From a virus: DNA of 45,564 nucleotides. The translations under genes and the position numbers were made by a program. Positions 25,482-33,412 of this stretch are shown here, piece by piece (position 1 is the first letter of the stretch; every line of letters starts with the position of its first letter). The DNA lies in IMG/VR virus record IMGVR_UViG_3300010158_000005, positions 1 to 45,564 of that record; one strand, written 5' to 3'. The notes beneath the pieces are model-generated. The model ran no database searches. It was not told the origin of the DNA and saw only the letters and a list, made by a program, of their open reading frames with translations.

Positions 25482-25629
25482 TTTCTCCTAGTTGGTCTTC
25501 GTCTATGTGTTCTAGAGCTTCTTCTTGCTCTTTGATCCACTCTTCTTCAAGTTGCTGTTTGTGTCTTATTGTTGTTTTCTTTTTTGCTTTAGCAAGATCT
25601 TCGTCATACCACCGTTTATGGCTATTCAT
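25456..25629 (-). CDS. Small charged protein bridging helicase and polymerase (57 aa)
   Basis: An ATG eight bases inside the helicase end opens a 57-residue frame that stops 26 bases inside the polymerase gene. It fills an otherwise empty gap of 140 bases. The peptide is helical and strongly charged (LAKAKKKTTIRHKQQLEEEWIKEQEEALEHI), probably a coiled coil with an acidic tail. The ribosome-binding site is weak, so translational coupling to the helicase is likely. Function unknown. Confidence 0.55.
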   Translation of the reverse strand: MNSHKRWYDEDLAKAKKKTTIRHKQQLEEEWIKEQEEALEHIDEDQLGENESEIAHT

Positions 25630-26887
25630 AACGTGCTCTTAACGGATCAATTTTAACCATGTACTGACCATGCCGTTCTCCTTCTACTTGGTACCTACCA
25701 CCACCAGGGAGTTTATTCTTTGGAATATTGATTGTTCTTAGTAACGATTCTTCTGGGGTGCTTGGTGCTTGATATTTACCGATAGTAATGATTGCATCAG
25801 CTTCGCCTGGTTTGTCTGTCTTAGAACCACGCAAGGCGTCCATGCCAATAAACGGAGGATCTTTCATGGTATCTACATTACCGTTTAGTTGGCTAGCAGC
25901 AATCACAGGGCCGTATTCACGAGCACACTCTCGACCCCACTTGTAGATACGACCCAACCTAAGATCCTCACGTTCTTCTTTGTGGAACCCTGAGATCTTA
26001 TCCAAGGTATCAAAGATAATCATGCCTGGATTAACGTCTTTAAACAGAGCTGTGAGAGTCTTTACGTCGTTGGTGTCACCCTTAGTGATGATTACTTTCT
26101 TGGCGTTACCGCCCATGTAAGTAACGTAGTCTGCCATCATTTTGTCTTTGTCTTCGACAAGTTCTTTAGTTGTCTTTCCAAGAGCTGCTTGAACAACCCT
26201 GAAGAACACAGCTTCGCTTTCTTCTTCGTTGTTTACCCAGACAATTGGACGGTCTTTAGGCAGTTGTGGAGCTATGTAGCTAGCTTCACTGGCTAGAAAC
26301 GTTGTCTTACCAACCTCTACACGAGCAGCAACAATAACAAAGTTACCCGTACGAAGAAGACCAAGACTACGATTAAGAGCCATAAGACGCCACTCGTAAC
26401 CAGTAGAAACAATACGATCAACAATAACGCCGATGTCAGGTATGACAAACATTTCGTCCTTGTCCACATACCGTTCAACATTGCGTAGTGCTTCTACTGT
26501 GAGAGAGTTAATAGCTTCTATGTTAGAAGATCCATCTCGAACCTTACCGCATTCATCAGCAATTCGAGCAACGTAATCCATCTCAATAAGAGTTTTAATA
26601 ACTTCATCGTAGGCTAGCGTTGGTGTAAACGTTTCCATCTTTTTGATTATATTACGAACTATGGAGATCTTGTCAGCAGTTAATCGCATTGCGTACGTAG
26701 CAAACAAATAACTGCTAAACGGCTCCCAGTTGATACTAGTAACAGCAGGAAAAACCTTGTAAAACTCTCCCATTGTTTCAAGAATTGTTACAGTTTCAGA
26801 CTGTATTACGTGGTTCTTTATGTACGGTCTGTACTTGTCGTAGTTGTGCTTTGATTCAGCACATAAGAACAGTATGTCAAAGTCCAA
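25622..26887 (-). CDS. Replicative DNA helicase, DnaB/T7 gp4 type (421 aa)
   Basis: A RecA-fold motor occupies the C-terminal half. Walker A reads ARVEVGKTT (188-196), with Ala replacing the first Gly. Walker B is GMIIFDTLD with Asp293. Later motifs include AASQLNG and a glycine-rich loop near PGGGRY. The N-terminal 150 residues are helical, as in DnaB-like helicases. It lacks the zinc and TOPRIM domains of T7 gp4, which are encoded by the overlapping upstream gene (overlap eleven bases). It should unwind the fork as a hexamer. Confidence 0.85.
   Translation of the reverse strand: MDFDILFLCAESKHNYDKYRPYIKNHVIQSETVTILETMGEFYKVFPAVTSINWEPFSSYLFATYAMRLTADKISIVRNIIKKMETFTPTLAYDEVIKTLIEMDYVARIADECGKVRDGSSNIEAINSLTVEALRNVERYVDKDEMFVIPDIGVIVDRIVSTGYEWRLMALNRSLGLLRTGNFVIVAARVEVGKTTFLASEASYIAPQLPKDRPIVWVNNEEESEAVFFRVVQAALGKTTKELVEDKDKMMADYVTYMGGNAKKVIITKGDTNDVKTLTALFKDVNPGMIIFDTLDKISGFHKEEREDLRLGRIYKWGRECAREYGPVIAASQLNGNVDTMKDPPFIGMDALRGSKTDKPGEADAIITIGKYQAPSTPEESLLRTINIPKNKLPGGGRYQVEGERHGQYMVKIDPLRARYE
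26732..26743. repeat. One-mismatch copy GATACTAGTAAC of the dispersed palindrome
   Basis: Identical to the variant at 23224. It lies within the helicase gene. Confidence 0.5.
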
Positions 26888-27701
26888 AATATTTCCTCAA
26901 GTTGTCTGGAGTTAAGTTCTTAGGTTCAGGAACAAGGCTACTTGTCATGTTCTTGATTTTTATTTTGCTTGGCAAACAAACCATCAGTCTTTGTAGTATT
27001 TTTAATGAAGCTTTTTGTCCTGGTTCATCTGGATCTAGCCAAATAATTACTTTTTTATAGTGAACTAGTAGGTTTATTGTTTCGTCGGGTATAGATGTTT
27101 TTAATAACGCTACTGAAGCATGGTGTGTATCTCTACACACACGATAAGCACTCGTGTAGTCTTCAGTTATTACTATAACCTCTGTATCTTTATTAAACCA
27201 AGATACTCCTGTGCTTAGTTTTTTGTAATATGTTGTTTTGTATTTTGATTTTGTTGGGTCAAAGCTTCTTAGTTGATACCCGTATTGTTCATTAGCATAA
27301 TTACTTATTGGAAGATAAAGTTCTTTACAAAACTCTTTAAAGTTACGTCTATCTTGATCATCAGTAGTAGGAAACACATGGTGTTTAGCTAACCAATTGA
27401 CAATATCAGCACTGTGTACATTTCCAGGTCTAAGATTAAACCCATCAGTACGTCCTACTCTTGGCATATCATCTGTTTCGCTAAACAACCATTTCCTAAG
27501 TACTGTACCATCAGTAGAAAGCTCTCTCCAAAACCCATGATCGGAGCAATGGTGACAGTAAGCTACCACTCCTCCAACTACATGTTTGATATAGAGTCTT
27601 TTCTTACGGTCTACACCAGCATCACAGCCTTCGTGATCTATGTTTATCTGCTCCCCTATAGCCAATACGCTATAAGGTTGCAGTAGTTTTCTGTCGATCA
27701 T
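26877..27701 (-). CDS. DNA primase, TOPRIM type with zinc finger (274 aa)
   Basis: The N-terminal zinc-binding region includes Cys26 and the CHHC cluster at 49-52. The TOPRIM catalytic elements are VIVITED with Glu180, and IIWLDPDEPGQ with Asp223 and Asp225. The size and domain order equal the primase half of T7 gp4, here as an independent protein. It overlaps the helicase gene downstream by eleven bases and the AAA+ gene upstream by one base, so the three are co-translated. It should make primers for lagging-strand synthesis. Confidence 0.85.
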   Translation of the reverse strand: MIDRKLLQPYSVLAIGEQINIDHEGCDAGVDRKKRLYIKHVVGGVVAYCHHCSDHGFWRELSTDGTVLRKWLFSETDDMPRVGRTDGFNLRPGNVHSADIVNWLAKHHVFPTTDDQDRRNFKEFCKELYLPISNYANEQYGYQLRSFDPTKSKYKTTYYKKLSTGVSWFNKDTEVIVITEDYTSAYRVCRDTHHASVALLKTSIPDETINLLVHYKKVIIWLDPDEPGQKASLKILQRLMVCLPSKIKIKNMTSSLVPEPKNLTPDNLRKYFGL

Positions 27702-28834
27702 TAGGATGTTTTAGTACCGTAGATTTTACGGAAAAGTTCTTTAGAAACTTTTTGTTGTGTTTCGGTAAGCTTGTTTGTGTAAGAAAGATCAATAGCAGTA
27801 ACTAAAGCATACCCATATACGTGTTTCTTACAGATTGCTTGAAGTGCTCTAGGAGACATCGTGAGCGTAAGCTGTCCAGAAGAATACCCTTGACGAATCA
27901 GATTGGCAAACTTAACCAAGTTCTTGATCCAGTCTGCGGGGATACCAGGAAACTTACCGTTAAGCATCTTACACTCAACTGCTTCAGCCATGTAGCCCAT
28001 TCTTACTGTAGTTCCAAAACGATCTAACGTAGCTGTATTCTGTACGTTTGTACCGCTATGAGCACCTGTGTCATCGCCTTGGCCTTGTGTGTTACCAAGA
28101 GCAACAATACGAAACCTGTCTTCAGGCGTAATAAATTTATCAGCAGATGTTCCAGGCATCTCTTTGAGAAACAACTTGCCGTTCTCTTCCAGAAGCCACT
28201 GGAGACCCATGCTGATCTCAGAAGGGGTAACGTCCCACTCATCCCAAGCAAACACGGCTCCGTAACGTACAGCCTCTGTCAGGGTGCCATCTGTCCAGTA
28301 AGTAGAACCATCTTTGGCTTGTTGCTGACCAAAGATCATTGAGCTGTCCATGTCGCCTGTACAATTCAACCGAAAGAATGGACGACACGTATGAGCACAA
28401 AGCTGTTCAATGCAAGAACTTTTACCTGCTGCTGTTGGGCCATACACCAACACTTTCTCGTTGTTCTCCCAAGCCAGCAAGATGTCCTTGGTGACTGTTG
28501 CATCAAGAACATAATCAGGATCTACAACTGGAATGAAAGCTCGAATGCGTTCATCCCAATCTTCCGGTCTATAAACAGCAACTGGAAAGCTAGAATCAAA
28601 AGCAAGTAACGGAAACAACTTTTTTGCATCCATGTGTTTCTCACTAGTACGAAACTCAGGTGTTACTGTAGTAACTTTTTTAGTCGTTACTTCTACGTGT
28701 GGAAACAAATCAAGCGGATCAACATCAAATCCAGGGATAGTGGCTTTCTCTGCTGATACGCGCTTAGTCAAAGCATCTTTGATTGCGTCTTTAACCAAGT
28801 CTTCAACAGGCTTAACTACTGCGGGGCTAGTCAT
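27701..28834 (-). CDS. MoxR/CobS-like AAA+ ATPase (377 aa)
   Basis: After an N-terminal extension of about 70 residues comes a full AAA+ module: Walker A GPTAAGKSS (132-140), Walker B VFAWDE (Asp198, Glu199), sensor 1 with Asn248 in ALGNTQ, and an arginine finger Arg272 in LDRFG. The sequence around FGQQ..TYWTDGTLTEAVR is characteristic of the CobS/MoxR branch. It overlaps the VWA gene upstream by eight bases. Such pairs act as chaperone-like remodelling motors, in which the VWA protein selects the target (cobaltochelatase CobS-CobT, NorQ-NorD, RavA-ViaA). No chelatase partner CobN or cobalamin gene is present, so a different target is likely. Confidence 0.85.
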   Translation of the reverse strand: MTSPAVVKPVEDLVKDAIKDALTKRVSAEKATIPGFDVDPLDLFPHVEVTTKKVTTVTPEFRTSEKHMDAKKLFPLLAFDSSFPVAVYRPEDWDERIRAFIPVVDPDYVLDATVTKDILLAWENNEKVLVYGPTAAGKSSCIEQLCAHTCRPFFRLNCTGDMDSSMIFGQQQAKDGSTYWTDGTLTEAVRYGAVFAWDEWDVTPSEISMGLQWLLEENGKLFLKEMPGTSADKFITPEDRFRIVALGNTQGQGDDTGAHSGTNVQNTATLDRFGTTVRMGYMAEAVECKMLNGKFPGIPADWIKNLVKFANLIRQGYSSGQLTLTMSPRALQAICKKHVYGYALVTAIDLSYTNKLTETQQKVSKELFRKIYGTKTS

Positions 28835-30749
28835 TTAGCAATTTCCTCTCTATAAGTTCAAGCAATTTGGTGGGTATTTCTTCTGGCTCATTTACTGTAG
28901 AACAGTGTTTGTAGTACTTAAATACTGACTCATCACATAAACCTAAACCATATATCTCAACTCGTTTGTTACTTTCTATCTCTTGTATTACTTGTTTTGT
29001 AAAAGCTGATAAGTCATAACTGCTAAAGCTTGCAGCAGGTTGACCGTCAGACATTACAATTAACAACCGTTTCTTTTCTTTGCGTTTAATTAACCTGTCA
29101 TACGCCCAAAGAATTGAGTCACCATCTGGATTACCTGTCATGTGGTCTGAGCTGCAAGCTATGTTTTGAACCAAAGCTTCTTCAGACAATTTGAGTGCTG
29201 CAAAAGACTTGTAAATATAGTTAACTGGTGTGTTTATGCTGTGTGAATTATCAGTAAAACCAAGAATCTCAACCGGTACTTTAAGAACACCAAACACTTC
29301 ATTAAGAAGTACAGCAGCTTCACAAGCAAAAAACACTTTATCGCCAGACATACTTCCTGACATATCAATTAATACAGTTACAGCAGCATCAAGAACGGTA
29401 TTAGTAACTTTCTTCTTAAAGATACGTTCAGAGAATCCAGGTGTCTTAAGAGCTAACCTAGCCAACCTTGCGTAGTCCATCTTGCCTTGCTTAGTGCCAT
29501 ATTCGTACTGAGTCTTTGCTCGTATCTGTATCAAACGACGTACTTGTTGAGCAAAGTTATCAATGCGAGTTACTTTACTTTCTACTCTTTTGTAGAAATT
29601 CTTTATAAAAAAGTGAGAAGCTGCACTATCTCGGTTTAAAAGATAATCAAACCCATCTGAAGCTGTGTTTTTTATGTAATCTACTGTGATGTAGTCATCA
29701 ATTGAAGCAGCAAGCCAGGTGTAGTCTCTATCACCAACTTCTATCTTGTAGAGCAACCCAGTCTTGTTCATACGATCTTTTTCTTTTGTGTCGTGTGTAG
29801 ATACAAGCTTAGTGTCTATGTCTGCAAGCTCTACACGAACAACTTGCCACTGATCTTTAGTGATTTTCTTAGATTCATCATCTGATTCAGCATTTCCAGC
29901 AGCTCCAGACTCACCTAAACCTTCTATTTCTTCGCCTTTATCGGCTACTTTTTCTTCTTTTGGGGCTTTTTCGTCAGTTAATGGTGGTTTTTCTTCTGGT
30001 TTGGAATCTTTTTTTGTTGCTTCGGTTGGTTCTCCCTTCGGGGATTCTTTTTCTTCCTTACCGCCATCTTTAGCTGGTTTAGGAGGTTCTTTGACTCGTT
30101 TCTCTTCAGCGTCAGGATCACCCCCTAGAGCTTTAAAGATGTCTCTGGCTAGGTCATAGGTCATTGCTGATCCTAGCTTCTTTCCTGGCTCTTCCTGAGC
30201 GTCCAGGAGCCTATTTGAGAAGGGTTCCAGAGTCTTATCCATCTCCCCATCGGTTTTAAACCGACTTCCAGACAACTCACACTGAGGAAACAGCCTAGAA
30301 CTGACCTTGGTATCCCACTTAATGAGGGATTTGATGATTTTGTTTAAAGGACTAGCTTCTTCTTTTGTTTTTTCTCGTATTTGGTCAAGCAAAAGAGGAC
30401 AAGATTTATCCCAAAGCTCTCTAAACCCCTCATATTCGGTTGCTTCCAGGGCATTAACCCTAGAGTCTTCCAGAACGTTCCAGATAAACCCAAGAGGACT
30501 TGTTTGAGCACTGATTTTCTTTTCTCGAAGAATACCGAAGTCTGAATACAGATCGTGGGCTACTTCGTGATCTGTACTAGCCATAATGCTGTCAAGTTGC
30601 TCTTGAGTTGTGTGTCTGGTAATTCTGGGCAGGTAGATTGTTTCTCCGTCGTGCCTTGGTTGGCATTCGTCTTCAAATACAACACGGAGATTTGCTCTAC
30701 CTGCTGAAGCTTTTACGTACCTAGCTACGTCTAAGCCTTTAATCAACAT
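28827..30749 (-). CDS. CobT-like protein: N-terminal zincin motif plus C-terminal VWA (640 aa)
   Basis: Residues 61-65 read HEVAH, and a second motif NVLEDSRVN (91-99, Glu94) follows 29 residues later, so the N-terminal domain looks like a metallopeptidase. A charged, Lys/Glu/Pro-rich linker runs from about 215 to 300. The C-terminal VWA domain has a complete MIDAS start, Asp462-x-Ser464-x-Ser466 in DMSGSMSG, and the later motifs MTGNPDGDS and VMSDGQP. Its partner is the overlapping AAA+ gene. CobS/CobT-like pairs are known from some phages (for example Caulobacter phiCbK). The biological target is unknown. Confidence 0.82.
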   Translation of the reverse strand: MLIKGLDVARYVKASAGRANLRVVFEDECQPRHDGETIYLPRITRHTTQEQLDSIMASTDHEVAHDLYSDFGILREKKISAQTSPLGFIWNVLEDSRVNALEATEYEGFRELWDKSCPLLLDQIREKTKEEASPLNKIIKSLIKWDTKVSSRLFPQCELSGSRFKTDGEMDKTLEPFSNRLLDAQEEPGKKLGSAMTYDLARDIFKALGGDPDAEEKRVKEPPKPAKDGGKEEKESPKGEPTEATKKDSKPEEKPPLTDEKAPKEEKVADKGEEIEGLGESGAAGNAESDDESKKITKDQWQVVRVELADIDTKLVSTHDTKEKDRMNKTGLLYKIEVGDRDYTWLAASIDDYITVDYIKNTASDGFDYLLNRDSAASHFFIKNFYKRVESKVTRIDNFAQQVRRLIQIRAKTQYEYGTKQGKMDYARLARLALKTPGFSERIFKKKVTNTVLDAAVTVLIDMSGSMSGDKVFFACEAAVLLNEVFGVLKVPVEILGFTDNSHSINTPVNYIYKSFAALKLSEEALVQNIACSSDHMTGNPDGDSILWAYDRLIKRKEKKRLLIVMSDGQPAASFSSYDLSAFTKQVIQEIESNKRVEIYGLGLCDESVFKYYKHCSTVNEPEEIPTKLLELIERKLLND

Positions 30750-30763
30750 AATTTAAATTCTCC

Positions 30764-31228
30764 CTAAGATGAACACGACTTAAGTTCGTCACTCATAACT
30801 GCTAAATGAGCTTGCACAGTTTCACGTTCTGCTGGAGTTAGTTTTTTAATGTTATTAATAACAACTAAGCAACATGCCTGAACTTTTTTAAACAAATTAA
30901 TATCTGCTGTAGTTTTAAGGTGTTTGAGTTTTATTTGAATGTGGCTTTTACCTAGTATTTCACCATTGATACCAGTTAAAGAAACGCTTTCTTTTAAAGC
31001 AGAAAGCACAATACTTTTAGCTGATCTCCAGGGACTTGGCATTGAGCTAATTTTGTATTCACTTTTGATGAGTTTCTCAACTTCTTTAAGTTCTTTAGCA
31101 AAAGCGTGGTGTTCAGAGTTAGCAAAGCTGGCTGTAACCATTTTTGTCCAGCAGTTATCGCTGCTAGCATCTGAAGCAAGACTGTTTGTTGCTGCGTCAT
31201 ACAACAAAGACTCGTGTAGTACACTCAT
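30764..31228 (-). CDS. Hypothetical protein upstream of the AAA+/VWA pair (154 aa)
   Basis: Mostly helical protein, Ser-rich at the start (SLASDASSDN) and Lys-rich in the middle, with no motif I recognise. The phrase MPSPWRSAKSIVLSALKESVSL and the C-terminal helix LTPAERETVQAHLAVM suggest a compact helical bundle. It precedes the VWA gene by 14 bases, so it may be the third component of the ATPase system. That link rests on position only. A perfect dispersed palindrome lies in its coding sequence. Confidence 0.6.
   Translation of the reverse strand: MSVLHESLLYDAATNSLASDASSDNCWTKMVTASFANSEHHAFAKELKEVEKLIKSEYKISSMPSPWRSAKSIVLSALKESVSLTGINGEILGKSHIQIKLKHLKTTADINLFKKVQACCLVVINNIKKLTPAERETVQAHLAVMSDELKSCSS
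30851..30862. repeat. 12-bp palindrome GTTATTAATAAC, copy 7
   Basis: A perfect palindrome inside the 154-residue gene. Read on the minus strand it again encodes Val-Ile-Asn-Asn. Confidence 0.8.
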
Positions 31229-31230
31229 GA

Positions 31231-31416
31231 TTAATGCCCTTTAAAGTGGTGAGTAAGACCTAAGACACTCGCTAAAAACAGAGCATCGTGCTGTGTACCC
31301 ATTCCGTGGGATATACGAACAAGACACTCTAAACAACGTTGTTCTAGTTCTTGTTGATCCTGGTGTTGTTGTTGCTTTTCGTAGTCGTCAGGCTCAGGTA
31401 AATTGCTTTCATTCAC
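31231..31416 (-). CDS. Hypothetical protein (61 aa)
   Basis: Glu/Gln/His-rich N-terminal third (DDYEKQQQHQDQQELEQRC), then a helix with CLECLVRISHGMGTQHDALFLASVLGL. It lies two bases before the next gene and is preceded by ATGGAGAACC as a ribosome-binding region. No family is recognised. A palindrome and a strong hairpin lie in its leader. Confidence 0.55.
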   Translation of the reverse strand: MNESNLPEPDDYEKQQQHQDQQELEQRCLECLVRISHGMGTQHDALFLASVLGLTHHFKGH

Positions 31417-31431
31417 TTTGGTTCTCCATTT

Positions 31432-31443
31432 GTTATTAATAAC
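31432..31443. repeat. 12-bp palindrome GTTATTAATAAC, copy 8
   Basis: Intergenic, in the leader of the 61-residue gene, between the hairpin at 31450-31500 and the ribosome-binding site. Confidence 0.8.
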
Positions 31444-31449
31444 AACAAC

Positions 31450-31500
31450 GGGTTTTTGACAGACGCCCCGCGCCCTTAGTGGGGCGGCTGTCGGAAACCC
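31450..31500 (-). promoter_or_regulatory. Long GC-rich hairpin in an early-gene leader
   Basis: Nested complementary blocks GGGTTT/AAACCC (31450-31455/31495-31500), GACAG/CTGTC (31458-31462/31488-31492) and CGCCCC/GGGGCG (31464-31469/31481-31486) surround an eleven-base loop. It could act as an attenuator or RNA-processing site between the 104-residue and 61-residue genes. Confidence 0.55.
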
Positions 31501-31507
31501 ACTATTA

Positions 31508-31822
31508 CTAGCTCATCTGGTGAGCTAGCAAGCCGAAGGCCAGAGCCGTACCCTGGCCTAGGCTTGCAATGTTATTGTTTCTTTTTTTAAGGTCTTCATA
31601 ATCTTTTTCTGAAATAACCAAAGCTTTTTCAAGCAACTTGACGTAAGTTTTTAATTCTTTAGTAATTATTATGTGTAGCTCTTGGTATTTTCTTGCCCAG
31701 TCATCACGGTCTTTGGATACCTCCTCTAGCTTCTCCTCCAATTCAGCGACCCGCTTCTCAAGCCAGATGATCTGCGACGATGCCGGTGTCCCACCTTCTG
31801 GGTAGTTTGATCCTCTACTCAT
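31508..31822 (-). CDS. Coiled-coil hypothetical protein (104 aa)
   Basis: Residues 18-80 form a strong coiled coil (IIWLEKRVAELEEKLEEVSKD and further heptads). The last 18 residues (ASLGQGTALAFGLLAHQMS) are a distinct hydrophobic tail whose DNA is duplicated at 34853-34892. It is spaced three bases from the gene upstream. Function unknown; its coding DNA at the 3' end also forms a two-stem hairpin. Confidence 0.6.
   Translation of the reverse strand: MSRGSNYPEGGTPASSQIIWLEKRVAELEEKLEEVSKDRDDWARKYQELHIIITKELKTYVKLLEKALVISEKDYEDLKKRNNNIASLGQGTALAFGLLAHQMS
31528..31567 (-). repeat. Duplicated two-stem element, copy A
   Basis: GCAAGCC/GGCTTGC (31528-31534/31561-31567) encloses GGCCAG/CTGGCC (31538-31543/31553-31558). 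A second copy at 34853-34892 shares the first fifteen bases, and its inner stem has changed on both sides (GGCCAC/GTGGCC). The element also encodes the C-terminus of the 104-residue protein. Confidence 0.6.
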
Positions 31823-31825
31823 CTT

Positions 31826-32017
31826 TCACTCCTTTATCATTGCGTTTGCTATCGTTTTCGCATCTTCGCACCGACGTTTAAACTCATCCTTTGTTTCATC
31901 TGGATAACGGATCATAAATAGCTTTGTCGGTTTCAACGCGGTTAACTTCTGCCCCTCTTCCACTATCTTTTTTATTTCAATCACGGCTTGTTCAAGTGAC
32001 TCTTTGGTCAGGTTCAT
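31826..32017 (-). CDS. Small helical hypothetical protein (63 aa)
   Basis: Helical, charged protein (LEQAVIEIKKIVEEGQKL at the start, DEFKRRCEDAKTIANAMIKE at the end). Its start overlaps the previous stop (ATGA), and it is spaced three bases before the 104-residue gene. No family is recognised. It begins the block of genes with GC-richer codons at 31.8-34.0 kb. Confidence 0.55.
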   Translation of the reverse strand: MNLTKESLEQAVIEIKKIVEEGQKLTALKPTKLFMIRYPDETKDEFKRRCEDAKTIANAMIKE

Positions 32018-32193
32018 AAATCTGCTTCCGTTGGGAACACATCACGCAATTTAATTATTGATTCCTTCAGCCCAAAAAACAATTGAAACAGAGGATGATC
32101 TGGCGGCGTCATCAGCGGTATTAATTGAGTCTTAACCATCACCTGTTCAGCCTCGTCTATTGCTGCTCTCCAACCACGCTCAAAGTCATTCAT
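32014..32193 (-). CDS. Small hypothetical protein (59 aa)
   Basis: A 59-residue frame starting MNDFERGWRAAIDEAEQVM, overlapping the upstream gene by eight bases and the downstream gene by ATGA. The body contains LIPLMTPPDHPLFQLFFGLKESIIKL. The tight overlaps on both sides make it a credible gene. No function is recognised. Confidence 0.55.
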   Translation of the reverse strand: MNDFERGWRAAIDEAEQVMVKTQLIPLMTPPDHPLFQLFFGLKESIIKLRDVFPTEADL

Positions 32194-32566
32194 CTTCCAT
32201 CCCTATCCCATGTGCGCGTTCAACAGCCTTGACCACTTTCCTATTCCACTCCTGCGCTTCGTCATCCCCGCCAACAAACAACCTAATCTCATAATCCGTC
32301 AGCGGCTTCCTGACTTTATCCCGCGCTTCCTGCGCTAGTGCTTCCTGCCGGTTTATCTTAGTCATGTGTTCTCCTTGTATGCTTTTAGCAAGAGGCACCA
32401 CCATATACCCCACAGGTTCTGGGCTTACGATGAACCCTTTCTGGATAAAGAGTGCATGAACCTCGGCATCTCCAACGATGTCGTTAGCCAATGTTATGGC
32501 TTCTTCCCGACTCGCCTTGATGAAAGTCACGGCTTCTTGTATTTTTTTATAAGGCAGTTTAGCCAC
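32186..32566 (-). CDS. Hypothetical protein (126 aa, GTG start) with internal start at 32365
   Basis: A GTG at 32566 is preceded by GGGAGAAGAACT and overlaps the upstream gene's stop. It opens VAKLPYKKIQEAVTFIKASREEA and runs 126 residues. In the same frame an ATG at 32365 has a much better site (AAGGAGAACAC) and would give a 59-residue product, TKINRQEALAQEARDKVRKPL onward. The gene may therefore make two nested products, or the upstream half may be a fused neighbour. No family is recognised. Confidence 0.55.
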   Translation of the reverse strand: MAKLPYKKIQEAVTFIKASREEAITLANDIVGDAEVHALFIQKGFIVSPEPVGYMVVPLAKSIQGEHMTKINRQEALAQEARDKVRKPLTDYEIRLFVGGDDEAQEWNRKVVKAVERAHGIGMEDE

Positions 32567-32846
32567 AGTTCTTCTCCCGTAACTTTCGTTCTGTTGCGTA
32601 TATAGCTTCGTCTGTTGTTTGTGCATTGTCTCTGATTTTTTTAATTTCTGTGCCCAACAAGCCCCGCCAATCATTCTTTTCTACTTTTGAATTTAATCTT
32701 TCAACTTCGTCTGACATATCCTGCCTGTTGATTTGCATTACCCTCATCGTCTCAATCATTTGAGAGATATACCGATTGAGAGTTCTAATTTCGTTCGTTA
32801 AAAATTCTTCCCTCGTGCCAAACTGACCAAATTTTTTGGTACTCAC
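32559..32846 (-). CDS. Coiled-coil hypothetical protein (95 aa), GTG start
   Basis: A GTG at 32846 follows AAAGGAGAAGAACAC, a strong ribosome-binding region. The protein is helical with heptad-like spacing (LTNEIRTLNRYISQMIETM, then VERLNSKVEK). It overlaps its neighbours by 4 and 8 bases. Function unknown. Confidence 0.55.
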   Translation of the reverse strand: MSTKKFGQFGTREEFLTNEIRTLNRYISQMIETMRVMQINRQDMSDEVERLNSKVEKNDWRGLLGTEIKKIRDNAQTTDEAIYATERKLREKNCG

Positions 32847-33412
32847 GTGTTCTTCTCCTTTAGTTTGGCTTCGATGGCGCGGGCAAAATCAGCGTGATAG
32901 GTATTGCTCCAGCGACACGAATTTGCAATGTCTGCAATTTCCTCATCCGTCAGCCCAACCCACTCCCTGCGCGGCGGGGCGGTGTAGAGAGGATAATTTC
33001 TAAATGACGTTCTGTATCTTGAAACGCCAACAGTAGTATCTGGGGTATGGCTACTAAATTTTAGCGATCCTAAATCTACAAACGCCACAGGTTTCTGTTC
33101 CGCAACTGTTAAGGATTCCTTTTCACCCTTTCTGATTGCGGCGTCCTTACGCAGCGCCACAATTATTTCAACGTAGTCACCCTTAAGCCCATCAAGGGCT
33201 TGCTCAACTGCGTAACAAAACTTCCTCTTGTCGTTCAGTTCCTCCTGTGCCTCGGCAAGTTTAGCGGCGGTTGTAAACTGGTCAACATTGCATAACCGCA
33301 ATTGCTCTCTTGCTTCAACAAGTTTGCGCTCAAGTTTACGGGCAAAGTTAAACGCTTCATCAATCGTTTCGCTGCCATCCTGCTCTGCATCCGTTCTTGG
33401 TGTGTCGCTCAT
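32843..33412 (-). CDS. Hypothetical early protein with C-terminal REWVGLTDEEI module (189 aa)
   Basis: I choose the ATG at 33412, within TGATGAGC, overlapping the upstream stop; an ATG one codon earlier is also possible. Residues 1-60 are a charged helix sharing EQLRLCNVDQFTTAAKLA with the gene upstream. The middle holds KPVAFVDLGSLKF. The C-terminus EWVGLTDEEIADIANSCRWS is a phrase common in small early proteins of proteobacterial temperate phages. The codon use and the segment suggest acquisition from such a phage. Confidence 0.6.
   Translation of the reverse strand: MSDTPRTDAEQDGSETIDEAFNFARKLERKLVEAREQLRLCNVDQFTTAAKLAEAQEELNDKRKFCYAVEQALDGLKGDYVEIIVALRKDAAIRKGEKESLTVAEQKPVAFVDLGSLKFSSHTPDTTVGVSRYRTSFRNYPLYTAPPRREWVGLTDEEIADIANSCRWSNTYHADFARAIEAKLKEKNT
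33251..33334. repeat. Direct repeat A shared by two adjacent genes
   Basis: About 84 bases similar to 33532-33615. Both encode the shared EQL-LCN-DQFTTAA-LA segment, which points to local duplication. Confidence 0.65.

Noticed and set aside
27701-30749. True cobaltochelatase for cobalamin synthesis
   Set aside because: No CobN-like subunit or other cobalamin gene is present, and the N-terminal HEVAH domain points elsewhere.
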